From Candidatus Neomarinimicrobiota bacterium (GTDB lineage Bacteria; Fidelibacterota; JAANXI01), in NCBI GenBank assembly GCA_021734025.1, contig JAIPJS010000004.1, forward strand, positions 310,001 to 374,000: a stretch of 64,000 bases of DNA. The letters are read 5' to 3'. Position 1 is the stretch's first letter. Each line of letters starts with the position of its first letter. Both the position numbers and the translations under genes were made by a program. Shown piece by piece: positions 58,544 through 64,000 of this stretch. The notes under the pieces were generated by a model, which was given only the letters and a program-made list of their open reading frames with translations, was not told the DNA's origin and searched no databases.

Positions 58544-58602
58544 CACCTCGCAATGAGATTGCGAGGCTCATTGATATAACCTTTGAATCTCATTCAAAGG
58601 AG
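58544..58602. repeat. 59-bp two-hairpin repeat, copy 4 (best formed)
   Basis: Both hairpins are perfect here: CCTCGCAATGAGATTGCGAG plus G on the left, CCTTTGAATCTCATTCAAAG plus G on the right. The loop AATGAGATT of the left hairpin is the exact reverse complement of AATCTCATT in the right. It lies 45 bases after the hoxW stop, so it may form the 3' end of the hox transcript. Confidence 0.88.
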
Positions 58603-58647
58603 TCACTGATTGCCCCTCCCTGAACAAGTCACCCCTGTCCGAAATTA

Positions 58648-59121
58648 TTATTGGAGTTCTGGGACGCCCACTTTTTCCTGAGATTGGATAAACTTAAAAA
58701 TTTCGTCGATGAACTGATGAATTTGAGAAGTGACCGTCTCACTCAACCCTTCCCGAAAGCCGAAGGAAGATCCGGTGAGCGTAAACAGTGTTGCTCTCGG
58801 TCTCGCACCGAAATGATCTCTCGCCATGGAAAGGAGCAAACCCGGTGACGGTGCATGTGTCATTGGGAGAGTGGAAGGTGAGAGAGAAACGTCCACTCCT
58901 GAGATATCACCGGGTTCGCCAGTTTCGCTTGCGTCGATAAAAATGACATACTCTGATTCCGCGATTTCCGCCGCGTGCTCCGGCAGCAGTTGGTGCACGG
59001 TGAGTATTCGCACGTCATCCGAGTCACATAACCGCTCCTCGAGCAGTTCGGCGGCCCGCGGGCCGATGCCGTCGTCCTCGCGGAGGGTGTTGCCGTATCC
59101 GATGACCAGGATGCGTGACAT
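58648..59121 (-). CDS. hoxW: [NiFe] hydrogenase maturation protease
   Basis: A 157-residue endopeptidase that trims the C-terminus of the large hydrogenase subunit after nickel insertion. N-terminus VIGYGNTLREDDGIGPRAAELL is the HyaD/HoxW-type signature with the nickel-sensing acidic residues, and VIFIDASETGEPGDI carries the second Asp. The HoxH C-terminus supplies its target. It starts at ATG 59121, sharing one base with the hoxH stop (TGATG). This is the last gene of the hox operon; the 59-bp element follows the stop. Confidence 0.9.
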   Translation of the reverse strand: MSRILVIGYGNTLREDDGIGPRAAELLEERLCDSDDVRILTVHQLLPEHAAEIAESEYVIFIDASETGEPGDISGVDVSLSPSTLPMTHAPSPGLLLSMARDHFGARPRATLFTLTGSSFGFREGLSETVTSQIHQFIDEIFKFIQSQEKVGVPELQ

Positions 59122-60545
59122 CAATCGCGCACCAGCCGGTCGATGCGTTCGCCGTCGGAGTTAATAAGCTGGATATCCAGCGGCATCTGTCCGGCGGCGT
59201 GGGTGGAGCAGCTCAGACAGGGATCGAACGCCCGCACCACGGCTTCCACGCGGTTCAGCATGCCCTCTTCCAACTCGTCGGACTTCACATACTGCTTGGC
59301 CACCTGCAGGATGCCTCGGTTCATGGCCAGGTTGTTGTGTCCCGTGGCGATGATGAGATTGACATCGGTAATCAAACCCTGCCCATCGATCTTGTAATGG
59401 TGGATCAGGGTGCCGCGCGGCGCCTCGGAAACACCGATACCCTCCCGGTTGTTCGGCCCGGCGAATGCACGATGATGATCGCTGAGCACGGTGTCATCCT
59501 GCAGCAGAGATTCTATTTTCTCCAGTCCGTGAAGGATTTCGATGAGCCGGGCGTAATGATAGTGGAACGAGCTCAGCACCACCGGGCCGCGCTCCAGTTC
59601 GCGGAACTCCGTCCACTCCTGATCCGCCAGCGGGGTACCGCAGCCGTCGGCTGTATTCAGGCGCGCCAGCGGCCCGACGCGGTAGATGCCGTCGGGATAG
59701 CCGTCCGGCTTAAAGTACGGGAACTTAAGGTAGCTCCACGGCTCCACCGCCTCGCCGATATATGTCTGGTAGTGCTCCGGATGGAATTCTTCGACGACTT
59801 TCCCTGCAGCATTCACGACGCGAAGCATACCATCGTAATGCTCCAGTTCGCCCTTTGCATTCACCAGGCTCAGAAATTTGGTAGGAAAATTCGCAAAGGT
59901 GCGCATCTCGTCCCGGTAATCCTCCATGGTCTGCTTGAACCAGACCAACACGCGCTGGGCAATCTCCATCGCTTCGGGAATTCCGGTGAGGATTTCGTCC
60001 CGGACTTCTTCTGTGAGCGGCTCATTCACGCCGCCGGGCACCACCCACGGAGAGTGGATCCGTTTACCGCCGAGTTTTTCGATAATCTGCTGACCGAACT
60101 GGCGAAGGCGAATTCCATCTTTGGCAAAATTTTTGTCCGACTCGATGACGCCAAAGATGTTCCGCTTCGCGGGATCGCTATCCATGCCCAACACGAAGTC
60201 CGGCGAGGAGAGGTGGAAAAAGTTTAGGGCGTGGGACTGTACCAACTGCGCCAGGTTCAGGATTTCGCGGAGGCGGACGGCGGTCTCAGGAATCTGTACC
60301 GCCATGATGGCGTCTCCGGCCTTGGCGCCAGCGATGAGATGACTCACCGGACAGATACCGCAGATGCGCGCCATGATGGACGGCATCTCCTGGAATGGAC
60401 GGCCCTCCACCAGCTTCTCGAATCCGCGGAACTGGGTGACGTGAAACTGGGCGTCGTCCACGTAGCCGTACTTGTCCAGATGGATGGTAATTTTCCCGTG
60501 CCCCTCGATGCGGGTAACGGGATCGATGGTGATTTTTTCAGCCAT
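59121..60545 (-). CDS. hoxH: Bidirectional [NiFe] hydrogenase large subunit HoxH
   Basis: The nickel-iron catalytic subunit, 474 residues. The four Ni ligand cysteines lie in [11 protein letters not shown] (N-terminal CxxC) and [10 protein letters not shown] (C-terminal CxxC); no selenocysteine. The sequence after the last His, [15 protein letters not shown] and so on, is the extension removed by HoxW. The N-terminal [12 protein letters not shown] is typical. With HoxY it splits or forms H2, coupled to NAD(H) by the diaphorase HoxFU(E). It belongs to group 3d by operon content. The gap to hoxY is 41 bases. Confidence 0.95.
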   Translation of the reverse strand: MAEKITIDPVTRIEGHGKITIHLDKYGYVDDAQFHVTQFRGFEKLVEGRPFQEMPSIMARICGICPVSHLIAGAKAGDAIMAVQIPETAVRLREILNLAQLVQSHALNFFHLSSPDFVLGMDSDPAKRNIFGVIESDKNFAKDGIRLRQFGQQIIEKLGGKRIHSPWVVPGGVNEPLTEEVRDEILTGIPEAMEIAQRVLVWFKQTMEDYRDEMRTFANFPTKFLSLVNAKGELEHYDGMLRVVNAAGKVVEEFHPEHYQTYIGEAVEPWSYLKFPYFKPDGYPDGIYRVGPLARLNTADGCGTPLADQEWTEFRELERGPVVLSSFHYHYARLIEILHGLEKIESLLQDDTVLSDHHRAFAGPNNREGIGVSEAPRGTLIHHYKIDGQGLITDVNLIIATGHNNLAMNRGILQVAKQYVKSDELEEGMLNRVEAVVRAFDPCLSCSTHAAGQMPLDIQLINSDGERIDRLVRD

Positions 60546-60586
60546 AATAGCGCCTGTATTCTTCGATAGTTGAATGTCGCATAGAT

Positions 60587-61120
60587 TTATTTGCCGAACC
60601 GGGTTTTGTCGGTGAGTTCCGGCGTCCGGCCTTCCAGAATTTCGGTCAGCGCGTATTTGATAGTCTCTGCCGGCGGCGGACAGCCCTGCATGTGGAGGTC
60701 GACATTTATCACCTCATGCACCGGCCGGACTTTCTCGAACAGTTCCGGCACCGTTTCCGTCGGGACGGTCTCCTGGACGGTCACATTTTCTTTGTATGCC
60801 CTCTCAAATACCGATTCCAGCGGAAAGGAGTTGCGCATGGCCGGCACGTTGCCGGTGACGGCGCAGTCGCCGAACGCGATAACCAGGTTCGAATTTTCCC
60901 GAACCTTTTGAATTTTTTCCAGATCCTCGCGGCTGCTCACCGCGCCTTCGACCAGGGTGACATCCACATCGCTGGGAAATTCTTTAATATCAACGTATGG
61001 ACTATAAACGAGATCGATTTTCTCAGCGATGTCCAGCAGCGCCTCGTCCATATCCAGGAAGGACATGTGGCAGCCGGAGCATCCGTCCAGCCAGATTGTT
61101 GCGACTCGTGCTTTGCTCAT
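60587..61120 (-). CDS. hoxY: Bidirectional [NiFe] hydrogenase small subunit HoxY
   Basis: A 177-residue electron-transfer subunit carrying one proximal 4Fe-4S cluster. The cysteines are in WLDGCSGCHMSFLD, AFGDCAVTGNVP and MQGCPPPAETIKYAL, the standard NuoB/HoxY four-cysteine set. It sits between HoxH and the HoxU/F diaphorase. The start lies 9 bases after hoxU. The short length and lack of the extra C-terminal clusters found in uptake hydrogenases fit the soluble HoxY type. Confidence 0.95.
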   Translation of the reverse strand: MSKARVATIWLDGCSGCHMSFLDMDEALLDIAEKIDLVYSPYVDIKEFPSDVDVTLVEGAVSSREDLEKIQKVRENSNLVIAFGDCAVTGNVPAMRNSFPLESVFERAYKENVTVQETVPTETVPELFEKVRPVHEVINVDLHMQGCPPPAETIKYALTEILEGRTPELTDKTRFGK

Positions 61121-61129
61121 GGTTGTCTC

Positions 61130-61849
61130 CTACTCCTCTTCTTCGCGCATAACCGACAGGTACGGGAGGAACTGCCGTGTCTTTTTCATCTCTGCCACGG
61201 CTTTGCCCTTTTCGAACAGTGCGCCGGTGGGGCACACCTGGACGCACTTCCCGCAGCTGGTACAGGTTTCGGAATCGCCCCAGTCCTGGTTGAGATCGGT
61301 AATTACTTTCGCATTGATGCCCCGGTTGGCGATGTCCCAGGTGTAGGCGCCTTCCACGCCCTCGCAGACCCGAACACAGCGCGTACACATGATGCAGCGG
61401 TTGTGATCCACGGCGAACCGATCGTGGGTGGCATCCACCTCCATATGCGGATACAGATACGGATACTCCACGTGATCCATGCCGAGTTTCTGCGCCGTAT
61501 CCTGCAGCTCGCAGTTGCCGTTGGAGACGCAGACCGAGCAGACGTGATTCCGCTCGCTGAAGATCAACTGGAGGATCTTTTTTCGGTAATTTTGTATACG
61601 CTCCGAATCTGTGTGGACTTCCATGCCCTCGTACACCTGTGTGACACAAGACGGCTGGAGCTTATTCGAGCCCTCAATCTCGACTATGCACATCCGGCAG
61701 CCGCCGTTGGGGCGCAATCCCTCCAGAAAGCAGAGCGTCGGGATGTAGACGTCGTGTTCCCGGGCAACCTCTAGAATGGTTGCATCTCCCCGTGCGCCGA
61801 CCCGTTTCCCATCGATGGTCAGGGTTTTCACTTTTGTCCGTGATGCCAT
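61130..61849 (-). CDS. hoxU: Hydrogenase diaphorase iron-sulfur subunit HoxU
   Basis: A 239-residue subunit similar to the N-terminal part of complex I subunit NuoG. The 2Fe-2S ferredoxin domain ([25 protein letters not shown]) is followed by the His-Cys3 cluster region ([17 protein letters not shown]) and a two-cluster ferredoxin ([34 protein letters not shown]). All expected cluster ligands are present. It transfers electrons between HoxF and HoxY. Three bases separate it from hoxF. Confidence 0.95.
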   Translation of the reverse strand: MASRTKVKTLTIDGKRVGARGDATILEVAREHDVYIPTLCFLEGLRPNGGCRMCIVEIEGSNKLQPSCVTQVYEGMEVHTDSERIQNYRKKILQLIFSERNHVCSVCVSNGNCELQDTAQKLGMDHVEYPYLYPHMEVDATHDRFAVDHNRCIMCTRCVRVCEGVEGAYTWDIANRGINAKVITDLNQDWGDSETCTSCGKCVQVCPTGALFEKGKAVAEMKKTRQFLPYLSVMREEEE

Positions 61850-61852
61850 GAC

Positions 61853-63490
61853 TTATTCCTCCCTCTGCACTGCGTGGGTTAACTTATCCGTCGCCTTCTG
61901 CAGATGGGCGTCGTAATCCTCCTTAAAATATTCCAGCGTGCTGAGCACCGGCTGCGGCGCTGCCTGTCCCAGTCCGCACAGGCTGGTGTTCCGCACTACG
62001 TCGCAGAGATCCACCAGCAGATCCAGGTCGCGCTGCGTAGCTTCATCTTTGGAAATTTTATCCAGCAAATCATACATCTGCGCGGTGCCAACGCGACACG
62101 GAACGCACTTTCCGCAGGATTCCGATTTGCAAAACTCTACGAAATACTTCGCCACGTCTGAGACCATGTCAGAAGAAGCGTCTACAACGATCATCCCGCC
62201 GGAGCCCATCATGGTGCCGACCTCTTTCAATGATTCATAATCCACCGGCATGTCTAGGTGCTCCTCGGGGACACAGCCACCGGACGGCCCACCGGTCTGC
62301 ACCGCCTTGAATTTCAGATCCTCCGGCAATCCACCGCCGAGGTCGTAAATAATGTCCCTCAGCGTGATGCCCATAGGCACTTCGATGAGGCCAGTATTGT
62401 TGATGCTGCCGGCCATGGCAAACACCTTGGTACCCTTGCTGTTTTCGGTCCCGATGGACGCGAACCACTCCGCTCCATTCCGGATTATCGGCGCGACGTT
62501 GGCGAAGGTTTCTACATTATTAATGAGCGTCGGGTGCCCCCAGAGACCGTACTCGGCAGGATAGGGCGGTCGTGGTCTCGGTCGACCCTGTCGCCCCTCA
62601 ATGGAGGCGAGCAGCGCGGTCTCTTCGCCGCAGACGAACGCGCCTGCTCCCAGACGAATCTCCAGGTTAAAACTAAATTGACTTCCAAAGATGTTGTTGC
62701 CAAGCAGATTCAGCCGGCGAGCCCGCTTGATGGCCTCCCGCAATCTTTCTATTGCCAGCGGATATTCAGCCCTGACGTAGATATATCCCTTGTCCGCACC
62801 GACGGCGTAGCCGGCGATAGCCATGCCCTCGAGCACCCGGTGCGGGTCACTCTCCAGCACGCTCCGGTCCATAAAGGCGCCGGGATCGCCCTCGTCGGCG
62901 TTGCAGACCACGTACTTCTGAACGTCCTCGGCGATGCCGACGGTGCTCCATTTTAGTCCCGTGGGATAGCCGGCGCCACCCCGGCCCCGGAGCCCGCTGT
63001 CGGAGATCACATCGATGACCTCGCCTGGAGACATCTCGGTAATGACTCTGTTCAGAGCAGTGTATCCCTCCATGGCGATGTAGTCTTCGATCTTTTCCGG
63101 GTCGATCTTGCCGGAGTTCTCCAGGACAATTTTCACCTGCTTCCCGAAGAACGGCATCTCTAAATCTGTTTTCAATCGCTCTACCGCTTCCGATTCCAGA
63201 TGATTCAATATCTCACCGGCATCCTCCGGTTTGACCTGGGTGTAGAGGATTCCGTCCGGTTCGATCAAAACCAGCGGCCCGGCGGCGCATAATCCCATAC
63301 ACCCGGCGCCCTTGACTTCCACGGTATCGCCCAATTCCTTTTCCTCGATGCCGGACTTGAGACTCTCGATGAGCTGTAATCCCTGGGAGGACTGGCAGGA
63401 GGCGGCGTTGCAGACAAAAATCAGGTGATCCAATTCCTCCCGGGCTTCTAGTTCGTTTTCCGCGATTTCCTGCAATTCTTCTCTAGTCAT
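61853..63490 (-). CDS. hoxF: Hydrogenase diaphorase NADH-binding subunit HoxF
   Basis: A 545-residue flavoprotein similar to NuoF. An N-terminal thioredoxin-fold 2Fe-2S domain ([22 protein letters not shown]) precedes the NADH/FMN core: [50 protein letters not shown]. The C-terminal N3-type 4Fe-4S cluster is in [16 protein letters not shown] with TSLCGLGQ. It oxidises NADH or reduces NAD+. Its start overlaps the hoxE stop by 8 bases. It lacks the extra C-terminal ferredoxin domain seen in some electron-bifurcating HydB/NfnB-like proteins, supporting the Hox assignment. Confidence 0.95.
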   Translation of the reverse strand: MTREELQEIAENELEAREELDHLIFVCNAASCQSSQGLQLIESLKSGIEEKELGDTVEVKGAGCMGLCAAGPLVLIEPDGILYTQVKPEDAGEILNHLESEAVERLKTDLEMPFFGKQVKIVLENSGKIDPEKIEDYIAMEGYTALNRVITEMSPGEVIDVISDSGLRGRGGAGYPTGLKWSTVGIAEDVQKYVVCNADEGDPGAFMDRSVLESDPHRVLEGMAIAGYAVGADKGYIYVRAEYPLAIERLREAIKRARRLNLLGNNIFGSQFSFNLEIRLGAGAFVCGEETALLASIEGRQGRPRPRPPYPAEYGLWGHPTLINNVETFANVAPIIRNGAEWFASIGTENSKGTKVFAMAGSINNTGLIEVPMGITLRDIIYDLGGGLPEDLKFKAVQTGGPSGGCVPEEHLDMPVDYESLKEVGTMMGSGGMIVVDASSDMVSDVAKYFVEFCKSESCGKCVPCRVGTAQMYDLLDKISKDEATQRDLDLLVDLCDVVRNTSLCGLGQAAPQPVLSTLEYFKEDYDAHLQKATDKLTHAVQREE

Positions 63491-63989
63491 TGTCTAACCA
63501 GCCTTTTAGTTTACCGGTGACGGTTTCTTCGTCCAGCTTCCCGACCACCTCGCCGTCGAACACCGCCGCCGGCGCCAGTCCGCAGGCCCCGATACACCGT
63601 GCCGTGAGCAGGGAGACCTTGCCGTCCGGCGAGGTTTCGTCCGGTTCGACGTTCGCGACTTCACCGATTTGGTCGATCAATTTGTCGACGCCCTTAATGT
63701 GACATGCCGTGCCGGTACAAACCACGCAGGTGTGCTCGCCCTGGGGGCGGAGATTGAAAAAGTGATAAAACGTCGCCACGCCGTAGACGCGGCTCAGCGG
63801 GACATGGAGCGTCCCGGCGACAAACTTCAGCGCGGATTCGTCCAGATAGCCAAAGATGTCTTGTACGTTGTGCAGCGTTTCGATAAGTGAAGATCGCCCG
63901 ATGCCGAGCTTCCGCATCTTGCCCTGGAGCAGCTTCCAGCGGTTATCGTCGGTTGGCGGTTCGGGTTGTTTTACGTCAACGTGTTGCAT
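63483..63989 (-). CDS. hoxE: Hydrogenase diaphorase subunit HoxE (NuoE-like)
   Basis: A 168-residue thioredoxin-fold 2Fe-2S protein. The four ligands are in [13 protein letters not shown] and [14 protein letters not shown]. It is the first visible gene of hoxEFUYHW and is tied to HoxF as a diaphorase accessory. The ribosome site GGAGGG lies right at the window edge (63993-63998 region), so the true promoter and any further upstream gene are outside. The presence of hoxE separates this five-subunit type from the four-subunit Ralstonia-type enzyme. Confidence 0.95.
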   Translation of the reverse strand: MQHVDVKQPEPPTDDNRWKLLQGKMRKLGIGRSSLIETLHNVQDIFGYLDESALKFVAGTLHVPLSRVYGVATFYHFFNLRPQGEHTCVVCTGTACHIKGVDKLIDQIGEVANVEPDETSPDGKVSLLTARCIGACGLAPAAVFDGEVVGKLDEETVTGKLKGWLDND

Positions 63990-64000
63990 GCAGCCCTCCG

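Larger units (their letters stand above)
58296..58647. other. 352-base gap before hoxW end, repeats only
   Basis: Holds the CTGTCGG stem-loop (reverse) at 58486-58519, the 59-bp element at 58544-58602 and no gene. The left part should contain the promoter of the zinc-ribbon gene; the right part is the 3' end of the hox message. Confidence 0.6.

Noticed and set aside
59115-60227. 370-codon open frame on the + strand opposite hoxH
   Set aside because: Lies entirely antisense to a certain hydrogenase gene, has no ribosome site and its translation shows no family motif; it is a shadow of GC-rich coding sequence.
59121-60545. Selenocysteine in HoxH
   Set aside because: All four nickel ligands are encoded by Cys codons; the only in-frame UGA is the stop, followed by the hoxW start.
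60692-61774. 360-codon open frame on the + strand opposite hoxY and hoxU
   Set aside because: Antisense to two well-supported genes; no recognisable protein.

Overview
The window reads as chromosomal DNA of a Gram-negative bacterium from the Fibrobacterota-Chlorobiota-Bacteroidota (FCB) superphylum, most likely a deep or uncultured Bacteroidota/Calditrichota-like lineage. The pointers are a TonB receptor paired with a DUF4249-type lipoprotein, a PorV/PorQ-type barrel, a DUF1684 lipoprotein, DAK2-DegV and KorAB-type proteins, and gaps full of hairpin repeats. This placement is an inference. No rRNA or tRNA gene, IS transposase, phage gene or CRISPR array was seen.

Layout. 1-5.3 kb: a sodium:solute symporter (cut by the window edge) divergent from an L-arabinose operon araB-araD-araA that ends in a strong terminator. 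5.6-10 kb: DUF3500 protein, orphan ParB-like protein, PorV-like barrel, periplasmic MA-type metallopeptidase. 10-17.4 kb: priA, then a phospholipid-entry cluster: plsY, a fused fatty-acid kinase (DAK2-DegV) and a PlsB-like acyltransferase. 17.8-24.7 kb: tetR, MMPL/RND exporter, LolA-like protein and outer-membrane porin as one operon, then an MFS transporter. 24.7-27.7 kb: TonB receptor and DUF4249 lipoprotein. 27.9-31.6 kb: selD, itself a selenoprotein read through an in-frame UGA, and a LonB-type protease. 31.6-37.8 kb: DUF1684 lipoprotein, ychF, and a three-gene operon of two unrecognised proteins plus a membrane protein with a Lon-like (S16) domain. 38-42.5 kb: thiolase, FadJ-type protein and an SDR. 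43.4-47.6 kb: korA-korB-fumA-fumB. 48.2-52.4 kb: FetAB-type ABC transporter and CcmF. 53-58.3 kb: hemolysin III, DUF985 cupin, membrane MutS homologue, AcuI-type reductase, zinc-ribbon protein. 58.6-64 kb: complete hoxEFUYH-hoxW bidirectional [NiFe] hydrogenase operon.

Metabolically the genes suggest a facultative or anaerobic heterotroph using arabinose and fatty acids, with ferredoxin-dependent TCA steps, a class I (4Fe-4S) fumarase and NAD(H)-linked hydrogen cycling.

The most notable non-genic content is the repeats. There are four copies of an exactly 59-bp two-hairpin element whose loops are complementary, a family of modular mosaic repeats that fill most long gaps, two 220-240 bp elements bounded by terminal inverted repeats, three long GAGAACC-type hairpins, and two inverted copies of a 120-146 bp double-hairpin element. 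The best candidates for undescribed biology are the S16-like membrane protease operon (33.5-37.8 kb) and the 59-bp element.
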